A program made the translations under genes and the position numbers. A stretch of DNA of 64,000 bases from an uncultured Pseudomonas sp. Its GTDB lineage: Bacteria; Pseudomonadota; Gammaproteobacteria; Pseudomonadales; Pseudomonadaceae. The stretch lies in NCBI RefSeq assembly GCF_943846705.1, contig NZ_OX044366.1, positions 1,674,001 to 1,738,000 of the forward strand, read 5' to 3'. Under the pieces are notes generated by a model. That model saw only the letters and a program-made list of their open reading frames with translations. It was not told where the DNA came from and searched no databases. Positions 9,126 to 18,039 of the stretch are shown here, piece by piece. Position 1 is the stretch's first letter. Every line of letters begins with the position of its first letter.

Positions 9126-11345
9126 CTAGAACAGGTCGATCGGATCGACGTCGAGCGACCAGCGCACTGCACGGCCGCTGGGCATCTGTTCCAGGGCCAG
9201 CATCCAGCTGTTGAGCAGGCGGTGCAGCGGCGCGCGGGCGTTGGCCTGCAGTAGTAACTGCGCGCGGTAGCGGCCGGCGCGGCGTTCCATCGGTGCGGGA
9301 ACGGGGCCGAGCAGTTCAATGCCGCTGAGCTGCAGTTCGCCGAGGAGCAGCTCCGCTTCTGTGCAGGCATCGTCGAGAAACCCTTCGGCCTGCCCGGGGT
9401 TATGCGCTTCGGCGCGCAGCAGGGCGAGATGGCAGAACGGCGGCAGGCCCGCGCCACGGCGTTCGCTGAGGGCTTGTTCGGCGAAGGCGAAGTAGCCTTG
9501 TTCGGTCAGCTGCACCAATAACGGATGGTCGGCCAGGTGGCTCTGGATAATCACCTTGCCCGGCTCCTCGGCGCGCCCGGCGCGGCCGGCGACCTGCACG
9601 ATCAGCTGGGCCATGCGCTCGCTGGCGCGGAAATCCGCGGAAAACAGCCCGCCGTCAGCATCCAGAATCGCCACCAGGGTGACGCGGGGGAAGTGGTGGC
9701 CCTTGGCGAGCATCTGCGTGCCGACCAGGATGCACGGTTCACCGCGCTGCACGGTGTTGAACAGCGTGGTCATGGCCTCTTTACGTGAGGTGCTGTCGCG
9801 ATCGACGCGCAGCACCGGCACGTCCGGGAACAACGTCTCCAGACGCTCTTCCGCACGCTCAGTGCCGGCCCCCACCGGACGCAGGTCGACGTTGTTGCAC
9901 TTCGGACAGTTGCTCGGCTGGCGCTCGGCGTGCCCGCAGTGATGGCAGCGCAGCTCGCGTGAGCGCTGGTGCACGGTCATCCGCGCATCGCAACGCGGGC
10001 ATTCCGATAGCCAGCCGCAGTCATGGCACAGCAGGGTCGGGGCGAAGCCACGGCGGTTGAGGAACACCAGCACCTGCTGACCCGCTTGCAGGGTCTGGGC
10101 GATGGCTTGTTGCATCGGCCCGGAGATGCCGGAATCCAGCGGTCGGCTTTTCACGTCCAAACGCAGAAAACGCGGCTGCTTGGCCCCGCCGGCACGCTCG
10201 CGCAGGTGCAGCAGGGCGTAGCGGCCGTTATGGGCGTTGTGCAGGCTCTCCAGCGAGGGCGTGGCCGAACCGAGCACAATCGGGATGTTCTCTTGATGGG
10301 CGCGCACCACGGCCAGGTCGCGGGCGTGATAGCGCAGGCCCTCTTGCTGCTTATAAGAGGCGTCGTGTTCTTCATCGATGATGATCAGCCCCGGCCGCTG
10401 CATGGGGGTGAACAGTGCCGAGCGGGTGCCGATGATGATGTCGGCTTCGCCATCGCGGGCGGCCAGCCAGGCGTCCAAGCGTTCACGGTCATTGACTGCC
10501 GAATGCAGCAGGGCGATGCGCGCATTGAAACGCTGCTCGAAGCGCGCCAAGGTCTGCGGGCCGAGGTTGATTTCCGGGATCAGCACCAGGGCCTGCTTGC
10601 CGGCCTCCAGGGTTTCGCGGATCAGCTGTAGGTACACCTCGGTCTTGCCGCTGCCGGTGACGCCGGCCAAGAGAAAGGCGTTGAAGCTGTCGAGGCCCGA
10701 GCGGATCGCTTCGGTGGCAGCGCGTTGCTCGGCATTCAGCGGCAGTTCCGGCTGTGCCAGCCACTTGGCGTGGCGCTCGCTGGGGGCATGACGGCGCACG
10801 TCGACCTGCACCAGACCTTTCTCCAACAGCAGGTCGAGGCTGTCCTTGTTCAGTTGCAGTTTGCTCAGCAGTGCGTGAGCGACGCCATGCGGGTGCTGCG
10901 CGAGGGTTTGCAGCGCCTCACGCTGGCGCGGTGCGCGACTCAGGCGAGGGTCATCGAGCTGTGCGCCCTCGACGACGGACCAGAAGCGCTGCTGGCGCAC
11001 TTCCGCCGGTTCGCCCTGGCGCAGCAGCACCGGCAGCGCCCAGTTCAGGGTGTCGCCGAGGCTGTGCTGGTAGTACTGCGCGGTCCACAGGCACAGTTTG
11101 AACAACGCCGGCGGCAGCGGTGATTGGGCGTCGAGCAGCTGCAGGGCAGGCTTGAGTTTGTCCGCCGGCACCTCGCTGTGATCCGTCACCTCAATCAGAA
11201 TACCGATCATCTCGCGCCGCCCGAACGGCACGCGCAGCCGCGCGCCCGGCTGCAGCGCGCTGCGCGCTACCCCGGCGGGGGCGCGGTAGTCGAACAGGCG
11301 GCGCAGAGGCGAGGGCAAGGCGAGGCGCAGAATGACGTCGGGCAC
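9126..11345 (-). CDS. priA: Primosomal replication restart helicase PriA
   Basis: The start is GTG at 11345, with GGAG seven bases upstream, giving the usual PriA N-terminus (VPDVILRLALPSPLRRLFDY) and 739 residues. The N-terminal 3'-end DNA-binding and winged-helix domains precede a helicase core with Walker A GVTGSGKT and the DEEH box (IIDEEHDASYK). A zinc module follows with paired cysteines (CHDCGW, CPRC, CHHCG, CPKC). PriA reloads DnaB at stalled forks. It is divergent from rpmE; 155 bases separate the two starts. Confidence 0.97.
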   Translation of the reverse strand: MPDVILRLALPSPLRRLFDYRAPAGVARSALQPGARLRVPFGRREMIGILIEVTDHSEVPADKLKPALQLLDAQSPLPPALFKLCLWTAQYYQHSLGDTLNWALPVLLRQGEPAEVRQQRFWSVVEGAQLDDPRLSRAPRQREALQTLAQHPHGVAHALLSKLQLNKDSLDLLLEKGLVQVDVRRHAPSERHAKWLAQPELPLNAEQRAATEAIRSGLDSFNAFLLAGVTGSGKTEVYLQLIRETLEAGKQALVLIPEINLGPQTLARFEQRFNARIALLHSAVNDRERLDAWLAARDGEADIIIGTRSALFTPMQRPGLIIIDEEHDASYKQQEGLRYHARDLAVVRAHQENIPIVLGSATPSLESLHNAHNGRYALLHLRERAGGAKQPRFLRLDVKSRPLDSGISGPMQQAIAQTLQAGQQVLVFLNRRGFAPTLLCHDCGWLSECPRCDARMTVHQRSRELRCHHCGHAERQPSNCPKCNNVDLRPVGAGTERAEERLETLFPDVPVLRVDRDSTSRKEAMTTLFNTVQRGEPCILVGTQMLAKGHHFPRVTLVAILDADGGLFSADFRASERMAQLIVQVAGRAGRAEEPGKVIIQSHLADHPLLVQLTEQGYFAFAEQALSERRGAGLPPFCHLALLRAEAHNPGQAEGFLDDACTEAELLLGELQLSGIELLGPVPAPMERRAGRYRAQLLLQANARAPLHRLLNSWMLALEQMPSGRAVRWSLDVDPIDLF

Positions 11346-11402
11346 GCAAAGGCTCCAGCGGAAAGGGCAGGATCTTAGCACGCAGCCAGTCGACGGCCGG
11401 CC

Positions 11403-11430
11403 TTGCGTCACTGCTGTGAGCTGGTATTAT
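11403..11430 (+). promoter_or_regulatory. Probable sigma-70 promoter of rpmE
   Basis: TTGCGT (11403-11408), a 16-base spacer and TATTAT (11425-11430) lie about 70 bases before the rpmE ATG in the priA-rpmE divergent region. The -10 matches the consensus at five of six positions. A strong Shine-Dalgarno (GAGGA) precedes the start. Confidence 0.5.
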
Positions 11431-11500
11431 CGCCGGCCTAATTCCGCGCGGTACCTGACAATAGTGTCTGGTGGCGGCGTGACAGCCCTGAGGAATCACC

Positions 11501-11716
11501 ATGAAAGCCGATATCCACCCGAACTATGTAGCCATCACCGCCACTTGCAGCTGTGGCAACGTGATTGAAACTCGCTCCACCCTGGGCAAAGCACTGCCTC
11601 TGGACGTGTGCAACGAGTGCCACCCGTTCTACACCGGTAAGCAGAAAATGCTGGATACCGGCGGCCGTGTTGATCGCTTCAAGCAGCGTTTCGGCATGTT
11701 CGGCGCCAAGCAGTAA
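11501..11716 (+). CDS. rpmE: 50S ribosomal protein L31 (zinc-binding form)
   Basis: 71 residues beginning MKADIHPNYV, with the four zinc-ligand cysteines of the C+ paralogue: Cys16 and Cys18 (CSC) and Cys37 and Cys40 (CNEC). The rest (HPFYTGKQK, GRVDRFKQRFG) is diagnostic of bacterial L31. Presence of the zinc ligands means that a zinc-free paralogue elsewhere may replace it in zinc starvation. GAGGA lies seven to eight bases before ATG. An intrinsic terminator follows 48 bases after the stop. Confidence 0.97.
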   Translation: MKADIHPNYVAITATCSCGNVIETRSTLGKALPLDVCNECHPFYTGKQKMLDTGGRVDRFKQRFGMFGAKQ

Positions 11717-11742
11717 GCTTGCGCGCAGCGCCGCAGACCCGC

Positions 11743-12543
11743 ATGGGTTGCACCGCGCTACTGAAAAAGGCGTCCCTAGTGGGCGCCTTTTTTGTGTGCG
11801 GCATTTATCTCGATGCCGCGCTGGCGTTGTGCCCCGCACCGGGCAATTTGCCGAGCGTCACGGTGCAGCGCGTGGTGGACGGCGACACCTTGCGCCTGGC
11901 CGACGGCCGTTCTGTCCGCTTGATCGGCCTGAATACGCCGGAGTTGGGCCGTCAGGGGCGCAGCGCTGAGCCCTTTGCCGAGCAGGCCCGCCAGCGCTTG
12001 CAGGCGTTGCTGGCGGCCAGTGACGGGCGCGTCGCCTTACAAGTCGGCCAGCAGGGTAAAGATCATTACGGGCGCACCCTGGCGCATGTTTATGACAACC
12101 GTGGCCGCAATCTGGAAGCACAGTTGCTCAGCGAAGGCTTGGGCTATCAGGTGGCTGTGACGCCTAATCTGGCTTTGGTGCGCTGCCAGCAAGCTGCCGA
12201 ACGCAGTGCGCGGCAGGCGCGTGCTGGGCTCTGGCGGCGCTCGCCCGTGCAAGCGCCCGCGCAGCTGAAACAGGGTGGTTTTGCCTTGGTGCAGGGGCGT
12301 ATTAAGCGTATCGAAGGCAATGGCGCCGGGTTGTGGCTGGAGATGGCTGACGGCCTGGTGCTGCATATCGCCCGCCGTGCGCTGGACAATTTTGACCGGC
12401 GCGCTGTCCAAGGGCTTGAGGGGCGTCAGGTCGAAGCCCGTGGTTGGGTGATTGATCGCGCCAAACGTGGCGGTTTGCGTAAGGCTCAGGCGCGCTGGAT
12501 GCTACCGTTGACGGACAAGTCCATGTTGGAGGTGCTGCCATGA
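11743..12543 (+). CDS. Exported thermonuclease-like (SNase family) protein
   Basis: The likely start is ATG at 11743, giving 266 residues; a TTG at 11719 is in frame but poorer. The N-terminus has Lys-Lys then a hydrophobic core (ASLVGAFFVCGIYLDAALA), a plausible signal peptide. The SNase domain follows: VQRVVDGDTLRLADGRSVRLIGLNTPEL carries the Asp/Thr/Arg core, then DHYGRTLAHVY with the second catalytic Arg. A C-terminal OB-like region (residues ~175-260) is typical of pseudomonad homologues. The stop overlaps the next ATG (ATGA). The rpmE terminator lies inside the predicted signal-peptide codons, which makes the start less certain. Confidence 0.8.
   Translation: MGCTALLKKASLVGAFFVCGIYLDAALALCPAPGNLPSVTVQRVVDGDTLRLADGRSVRLIGLNTPELGRQGRSAEPFAEQARQRLQALLAASDGRVALQVGQQGKDHYGRTLAHVYDNRGRNLEAQLLSEGLGYQVAVTPNLALVRCQQAAERSARQARAGLWRRSPVQAPAQLKQGGFALVQGRIKRIEGNGAGLWLEMADGLVLHIARRALDNFDRRAVQGLEGRQVEARGWVIDRAKRGGLRKAQARWMLPLTDKSMLEVLP
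11764..11793 (+). terminator. Intrinsic terminator after rpmE
   Basis: AAAAAGGCG (11764-11772) pairs with CGCCTTTTTT (11784-11793), extended by CCC/GGG around a TAGT loop with one bulged T. It is a GC stem followed by six T residues, 48 bases after the rpmE stop, but lies inside the N-terminal codons of the thermonuclease gene. Confidence 0.75.
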
Positions 12544-13976
12544 TCATGCGTATATGGTTATTACTGGTGTTGCTGCAATTGGCCGGGTGCGCGGTTAATC
12601 CAGCCACTGGGCAAAGCAACTTCGTGATGATGAGCGAGCAGCAAGAGCTCGACCTCGGTCGCCGCTACAACCAGCAGATCCTCAAAGAAAACCCGCGTTA
12701 CGCCGACGAAAAACTGCAGGCCTACGTACAGCAGGTCGGTGAGCGGGTGGCCAAGTACAGCCACCGTAGCCAGTTGGCCTATCAGTTCACCGTGGTCGAC
12801 AGTCCGGATATCAACGCCTTTGCCTTGCCGGGCGGCTACATCTATATCCATCGCGGGCTGCTCGCCTATCTCAGTTCTGAGGCCGAGTTGGCGGCCGTGC
12901 TGGGCCATGAAGTGGGCCACGTAACTGCGCGGCACAGCGTTCAGCAGCAAAGCCAGTCCACCGCCTGGGGGCTGCTTGGTCAGGCCGTGGCAATTGGCAC
13001 GGGCGTCGGTGCGGCCGCTGATGTCACCGGGGCATTGGGCGGCGCTATTGTGCGCGGCTATGGTCGTGACATGGAGCTTGAGGCGGACGGCCTGGGCGCG
13101 CAGTACTTGGCGCGCAGCGGTTATGACCCGCAGGCGATGATCGAAGTGGTCAAGGTGCTGAAAAACCAGGAAGACTTCGCGCGCGACCAGGCCGCGGAGC
13201 GCGGTGAGGCGCAGCCTGCCGGCGGTTATCACGGAGTTTTTGATACACACCCGGATAACGACCGCCGCCTGCAACAGGTGCTGGGTCCGGCGCGTGCCTT
13301 GGCCACTGGCCAGCAGGAGGTTAATCGCGAAGCCTTTCTCAAGCGCCTGGAAGGTTTGCCTTTTGGTGACTCCGCTGAAACCGGTGTACGTCGTGGTCAG
13401 CGTTTCTACCATGCGCCGCTGAACTTTACCCTGGCTTACCCAAAGGGCTGGACGCTGATCAATCGCCCGGACGCGCTGATCGGGCATACCGCCGATCAGC
13501 AGGCGTTTATCGCGATGACGCTGGAAGCTAACCCGCAGCAGCTAGCGCCCGCGCAGTTGCTCCGCCAGCGCGCGGGCAATCAGCGCCTGGTGGCAGGCGT
13601 CGAGTTACAGCAGGCCGGTCTACAGGGCTACAGCGCGGTAATTCCGGGTAACGCGGCCAAGCGCGTGGCGATCATTCAGCACGGCGCACAGTCATATTTG
13701 TTTGTTGCGGCGGTGCGTGGGCGGGCCGCGCTGGAAAGCCAGGATGAGCAGTTTTTAAGCGTGATCAAAAGCTTTCGGCCGATGAGCCGTGCCGAGCGTA
13801 AAGAGGCGCAGCCGTTGCGCTTGCACATGGTCAAGGTCAAGTCCGGGCAAACCCTTGAGGCGCTGGCCAAAGGCAGTAAATTGCCGGGTGATACGCTGAA
13901 GGCGCTGCGCTTGTTGAATAACCTCTATCCGTCAGGTCAGCCGCGTGCGGGCGATTGGCTGAAGGTCGTGCGCTAG
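12540..13976 (+). CDS. M48 family metalloprotease, lipoprotein, BepA/YfgC-like
   Basis: 478 residues. The N-terminus is a lipoprotein signal with lipobox LAGC, lipidated Cys17. The peptidase domain has HEVGH at 123-127 (zinc and catalytic Glu), preceded by INAFALPGGYIYIHRGLL, and the third ligand Glu in MELEADGLGAQYL. Unlike E. coli BepA, there is no clear TPR tail; instead a C-terminal region ending in a LysM-like module (VKSGQTLEALAKGSKL...LRLLNNL...GDWLKVV, residues ~430-478), suggesting binding to peptidoglycan. Its start overlaps the thermonuclease stop by four bases, so the two are translationally coupled. Periplasmic quality control at the outer membrane is the inferred role. Confidence 0.88.
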   Translation: MIMRIWLLLVLLQLAGCAVNPATGQSNFVMMSEQQELDLGRRYNQQILKENPRYADEKLQAYVQQVGERVAKYSHRSQLAYQFTVVDSPDINAFALPGGYIYIHRGLLAYLSSEAELAAVLGHEVGHVTARHSVQQQSQSTAWGLLGQAVAIGTGVGAAADVTGALGGAIVRGYGRDMELEADGLGAQYLARSGYDPQAMIEVVKVLKNQEDFARDQAAERGEAQPAGGYHGVFDTHPDNDRRLQQVLGPARALATGQQEVNREAFLKRLEGLPFGDSAETGVRRGQRFYHAPLNFTLAYPKGWTLINRPDALIGHTADQQAFIAMTLEANPQQLAPAQLLRQRAGNQRLVAGVELQQAGLQGYSAVIPGNAAKRVAIIQHGAQSYLFVAAVRGRAALESQDEQFLSVIKSFRPMSRAERKEAQPLRLHMVKVKSGQTLEALAKGSKLPGDTLKALRLLNNLYPSGQPRAGDWLKVVR

Positions 13977-14078
13977 GGCCTGCGTGCGTATCCGGACTTA
14001 GCAGTCTTGTGCAGTTGTATACAACTTGCGTATCCTCGGCCGCCTGCCTGTTCAACAGCCCAAAGCGGAAATGCCCAT

Positions 14079-15347
14079 ATGTCTGATTTGAAAACAGCCG
14101 CTCTCGAGTATCACGCTAAGCCCCGCCCGGGTAAGCTGAGTGTCGAGTTAACCAAGCCCACCGCAACCGCACGCGACCTGGCTCTGGCTTATAGCCCGGG
14201 CGTCGCTGAGCCTGTGCGCGAAATCGCGCGTGATCCGGAGTTGGCGTATCGCTACACCGGCAAAGGCAACCTGGTGGCAGTCATTTCTGACGGTACCGCG
14301 ATTCTCGGTCTCGGTGACCTCGGTCCGTTGGCGTCCAAGCCGGTTATGGAAGGTAAAGGCGTGCTATTCAAGCGCTTTGCCGGTATCGACGTATTCGACA
14401 TCGAAGTCGAGTCCGAGAGCCCGCAGGCTTTTATCGACACCGTGCGCCGTATCTCCATCACCTTCGGCGGTATCAACCTGGAAGACATCAAGGCACCTGA
14501 GTGCTTTGAAATTGAACGCACGCTGATCGAACAGTGCGATATTCCGGTGTTCCACGATGACCAGCACGGCACTGCGATCGTGACTGCTGCGGGTATGCTC
14601 AATGCGCTGGAAATCGCCGGCAAAACCCTGCCAGAAGCCAAGGTTGTGTGCCTGGGGGCTGGCGCTGCCGCGATCTCTTGCATGCGCTTGCTGGTGAGCA
14701 TGGGGGCCAAGGTTGAGAACATCTTTATGATCGACCGCAAAGGCGTGATCCACGCCGGCCGTGACGATCTGAACCAGTACAAGGCGGTATTCGCCAGCGA
14801 AACCAGCAAACGAACCCTGTCTGACGCGCTGGAAGGCGCTGATGTGTTCGTCGGGCTGTCCGGTGCCAACCTGCTGGCGCCTGCCGACCTCAAGCGCATG
14901 GCTGCCAACCCAATCGTCTTCGCCTGCTCCAACCCGGATCCGGAAATCAAGCCGGAGCTGGCCCATGAAGTGCGTGATGACGTGATCATGGCCACCGGTC
15001 GTTCCGATTACCCGAACCAGGTCAACAACGTACTGGGCTTCCCGTTTATCTTCCGTGGTGCTCTGGACGTTCGCGCGACCCGCATCAACGAAGAAATGAA
15101 GATCGCTGCGGCCCTGGCCCTGCGTGATCTGGCCAAGCTGCCGGTGCCGCAGGAAGTCTGTGACGCTTACGGCGGCATCTCCCTGTCGTTCGGTCGTGAG
15201 TACATCATTCCGAAGCCAATGGACCCACGCCTGATCACTGTGGTCTGCGATGCGGTTGCCAAGGCGGCGATTGAAAGTGGTGTGGCGACGCTGCCCTATC
15301 CGAAGAACTACCCGTTGCAGTCGGTTAATGACGTGTTCAACGGCTAA
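14079..15347 (+). CDS. maeB: Malic enzyme (oxaloacetate-decarboxylating), short form
   Basis: ATG at 14079 gives MSDLKTAALEYHAKPRPGKL, the standard start; the upstream in-frame extension is not conserved. 422 residues with Tyr in LAYSPGVAEP, Lys in the active site (GNLVAVISDGTAILGLGDLGP..SKPVMEGK), the metal-binding DIEVES and HDDQHGTA, and the Rossmann GAGAAAISCMRLL. It lacks the C-terminal phosphotransacetylase-like domain of E. coli MaeB, as is usual in pseudomonads. It converts malate to pyruvate, supplying NADPH and gluconeogenic carbon. Convergent with ponA, sharing the terminator between them. Confidence 0.93.
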   Translation: MSDLKTAALEYHAKPRPGKLSVELTKPTATARDLALAYSPGVAEPVREIARDPELAYRYTGKGNLVAVISDGTAILGLGDLGPLASKPVMEGKGVLFKRFAGIDVFDIEVESESPQAFIDTVRRISITFGGINLEDIKAPECFEIERTLIEQCDIPVFHDDQHGTAIVTAAGMLNALEIAGKTLPEAKVVCLGAGAAAISCMRLLVSMGAKVENIFMIDRKGVIHAGRDDLNQYKAVFASETSKRTLSDALEGADVFVGLSGANLLAPADLKRMAANPIVFACSNPDPEIKPELAHEVRDDVIMATGRSDYPNQVNNVLGFPFIFRGALDVRATRINEEMKIAAALALRDLAKLPVPQEVCDAYGGISLSFGREYIIPKPMDPRLITVVCDAVAKAAIESGVATLPYPKNYPLQSVNDVFNG

Positions 15348-15362
15348 GCGCTCGGCACCCAA

Positions 15363-15398
15363 GCAATAAAAAACCCGCTACGGCGGGTTTTTTATTGC
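15363..15398. terminator. Bidirectional intrinsic terminator between maeB and ponA
   Basis: A perfect 16-bp stem (15363-15378 with 15383-15398) closed by TACG, with A6 and T6 tracts on either side, so it terminates both convergent genes. The RNA loop would be C(UACG)G, one of the extra-stable UNCG tetraloops. Confidence 0.92.
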
Positions 15399-15443
15399 TG
15401 CTATTTCGGCTTTAACAGGCCACTTGCTTGGGCGCTAGCAGCT

Positions 15444-17855
15444 TTAGAACAGGTCGATCGGAGCGACTTGATCGGCGGGCAGTGGGCTGCCTGGGATATA
15501 CATGCCAGGCTCAAACTCACCCATGGGTGGCGGTGAGTCTTCACTCTTGAACAGCTCGAAGTAAGCATTCGGTGTATCGGGCGTGGCTGCCCGGCCGCTG
15601 TGAGGGTCGATGCGCAGGCTCAGGATGCCTTCAGGTTCTGGCAGTACGTGGCTGGGCTTGTCCTTCAATGCGGCGGCCATGTAACTCATCCAGATCGGCA
15701 GGGCCACGGTGCCGCCATATTCATTACGACCAAGGCTTTCCGGCTGATCGAAGCCGGCCCAGACGGTGGTGATGTAGTCGGCGTTATAGCCGGAGAACCA
15801 GCTATCTTTCGACTCGTTGGTGGTGCCGGTTTTGCCCGCCAGGTCGTCTCGACCCAGTGCCATGGCACGACGACCGGTGCCGCGCTTGATCACGTCCTGA
15901 AGCAGGCTGGTCATGATGTAAGCCGTGCGCTCGTCAATGATCTGCTCGGCAAGCACTGGCTCAGGCAGTGCTTGCTCATCGCCATTGAGTTGTTCGGTGT
16001 TGCCACGCTCAGCTCGCAAGGTAGCGCTTGCCGGTGTCTGCGCCGGGTTGGCGTTGAACAGCTGCTTACCGGTGCGGTCCTCGATCCGCTCAATCAGATA
16101 CGGCTCGGTTTTGTAGCCGCCGCTGGCAAAAACACTCCAGCCCTCGGCAATTTCCATTGGCGTTAGGCTGGCGGTGCCTAGGGCCAGGGATAGATTGGGC
16201 GGCAGGTCCTTTTTCTCAAAGCCGAAGCGCTCGATATAGCTCAGGGTGCTGTCGATGCCGAGGTCTTGCAGCAGGCGAATGGAAACCAGGTTACGTGAGC
16301 GGTACAGCGCTTCACGCAGGCGGATCGGGCCGAGGAAGGTGTTGTTGTCATTCTTCGGCCTCCAGACCTGCGACTGGGGGTCTTCAGCGAACACGATCGG
16401 CGCGTCATTCACTAGGGTGGCGGCGGTATAGCCTTTATCCAGCGCGGCGCTATAAACAAAGGGTTTGAAGCTTGAACCCGGCTGCCGCTTGGCCTGTACG
16501 GCGCGGTTGTAGTTACTCTGCTCGAAGGAGAAACCGCCGACCAGCGCGCGAATTGCGCCATTGTCGGGGTCTAGCGATACCAGTGCGCTCTGCGCTGCGG
16601 GCAGTTGCACGAAGCGCAGGCTATCGTCGGCTTGGCGTTGCACGCGGATCAGGTCGCCGATCTGGCTCACATCCGCAGGCTGCTGTGGTCGTGGGCCAAT
16701 GCTGTTGGTGTTAAGGAAGGGGCGCGCCCATTTCATGCTGTCCCAGGCCACGGCGTGTTCCTCGCCGTTACGCAGCAGGACCATGATGCCGCTTTTCTCA
16801 ACGCTCGTGACAATGGCCGGCTCCAGGCCGCCAAGAGATGTCTGTTTGTTCAGCTCGCTCAGCCAATGTTCTTTGGTCATGCCCGGCAGGCGGCTTTCCG
16901 GGCCGCGATAACCGTGGCGTTGGTCGTAACTGATCAGCCCTTCACGAACCGCGTTATTGGCAGCCTGTTGTAGGTCGCTGGGCACCGTAGTGGTGACGTT
17001 GAATCCCTCGGTGTACGCCTCGCTGCCGTAGCGGCCGACCATTTCCGCGCGTGCCATTTCGGCAATATAAGGAGCGACTAATTCTGGCGTCGGCACGTGG
17101 TAACTGACATTGATTGGTTCGGCCAGCGCTTCTTCGTAGTGCTGCTTATCGATGCGTCCAAGGCTGTACATCCGTCCGAGAATCCAGTCACGGCGCTCCA
17201 TCGAGCGGGCTGGGTTGACTAGGGGGTTGAACCGCGAAGGGGCTTTAGGCAGGCCGGCAATCATTGCCATTTGCGCAAGACTGGTCTCGCGAATGGACTT
17301 GCCGTAATAAACCTGAGCGGCGGCCTCAATACCATAGGCGCGATTGCCCAGGTAAATCTTGTTCACATAAAGTTCAAGAATTTCGTCTTTACTGAGCTCT
17401 CGCTCAATTTGCAGGGCTAGAAGTATCTCATTGATCTTGCGCGAAAAACTTTTCTCACTGGTGAGGAAAAAGTTCTTCGCCACCTGCATGGTAATAGTGC
17501 TGCCGCCGGATTGAATCTGCCCGCTTTTCAAGATTTGCGTTGCAGCGCGCATCAGGCTGCTAAGGTCGACGCCATAATGATTGGCAAAGTTATCATCCTC
17601 AGCGGACAGCAGCGCGCCGATGAAATCCTCGGGGATGTCGGCGAAGGCAATGGGCGAGCGCCGCATTTCGCCGAACTCAGCAATCAGCTTGGCGTCACTG
17701 CTGTAGACGCGCAGGGGGATCTGCAGCTGGATGCTGCGCAACGATTCGACGGATGGGAGGCTGGGGCTAAGATAGAGGAAGGCTCCGCTGAAACTGAGCA
17801 CCACGCCACAAAAAGCGGCGAGGCAAGACCAGCAAAGAAAACGCAAAAGACGCAT
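15444..17855 (-). CDS. ponA: Penicillin-binding protein 1A
   Basis: ATG at 17855 (a TTG directly before it is in frame). 803 residues: short cytoplasmic tail, one membrane segment (about 5-30), transglycosylase domain with SAEDDNF and GGSTITMQVAKNFF, an OB-like linker, and a transpeptidase domain with SxxK in QPGSSFKPF, SRN, and KTG in AGKTGTTNESKDSWF. It is the bifunctional class A synthase that polymerises and crosslinks peptidoglycan. Placement divergent from pilM is conserved in pseudomonads. Confidence 0.95.
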   Translation of the reverse strand: MRLLRFLCWSCLAAFCGVVLSFSGAFLYLSPSLPSVESLRSIQLQIPLRVYSSDAKLIAEFGEMRRSPIAFADIPEDFIGALLSAEDDNFANHYGVDLSSLMRAATQILKSGQIQSGGSTITMQVAKNFFLTSEKSFSRKINEILLALQIERELSKDEILELYVNKIYLGNRAYGIEAAAQVYYGKSIRETSLAQMAMIAGLPKAPSRFNPLVNPARSMERRDWILGRMYSLGRIDKQHYEEALAEPINVSYHVPTPELVAPYIAEMARAEMVGRYGSEAYTEGFNVTTTVPSDLQQAANNAVREGLISYDQRHGYRGPESRLPGMTKEHWLSELNKQTSLGGLEPAIVTSVEKSGIMVLLRNGEEHAVAWDSMKWARPFLNTNSIGPRPQQPADVSQIGDLIRVQRQADDSLRFVQLPAAQSALVSLDPDNGAIRALVGGFSFEQSNYNRAVQAKRQPGSSFKPFVYSAALDKGYTAATLVNDAPIVFAEDPQSQVWRPKNDNNTFLGPIRLREALYRSRNLVSIRLLQDLGIDSTLSYIERFGFEKKDLPPNLSLALGTASLTPMEIAEGWSVFASGGYKTEPYLIERIEDRTGKQLFNANPAQTPASATLRAERGNTEQLNGDEQALPEPVLAEQIIDERTAYIMTSLLQDVIKRGTGRRAMALGRDDLAGKTGTTNESKDSWFSGYNADYITTVWAGFDQPESLGRNEYGGTVALPIWMSYMAAALKDKPSHVLPEPEGILSLRIDPHSGRAATPDTPNAYFELFKSEDSPPPMGEFEPGMYIPGSPLPADQVAPIDLF

Positions 17856-17927
17856 CAAGATGTTTGGATTTCCAGATAAAAGAATGGGTTAAGCGAAACA
17901 TAAGGTTAAAAGAGAAAAACTGATCAC

Positions 17928-17933
17928 ATTATA
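17928..17933 (-). promoter_or_regulatory. Candidate -10 element of ponA
   Basis: On the minus strand this reads TATAAT, a perfect -10, 73 bases before the ponA ATG. No convincing -35 hexamer stands at 16-18 bases, so the call is tentative. Confidence 0.35.
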
Positions 17934-17958
17934 AGCGGGTTTTTTGCCGGGTCGCCAT

Positions 17959-17987
17959 TTGCGCTTCTGTCAAGACTGTTATTTAAT
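17959..17987 (+). promoter_or_regulatory. Candidate sigma-70 promoter of the pilMNOPQ operon
   Basis: TTGCGC (17959-17964), 17-base spacer, TTTAAT (17982-17987), about 52 bases before the GTG of pilM. It faces away from the ponA -10 in the same 184-base divergent region. Confidence 0.45.
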
Positions 17988-18039
17988 GTGAAAAAACATA
18001 ATTAGTCCGTAAGTCGCGGATGCCAATAGGAAATCGGTC

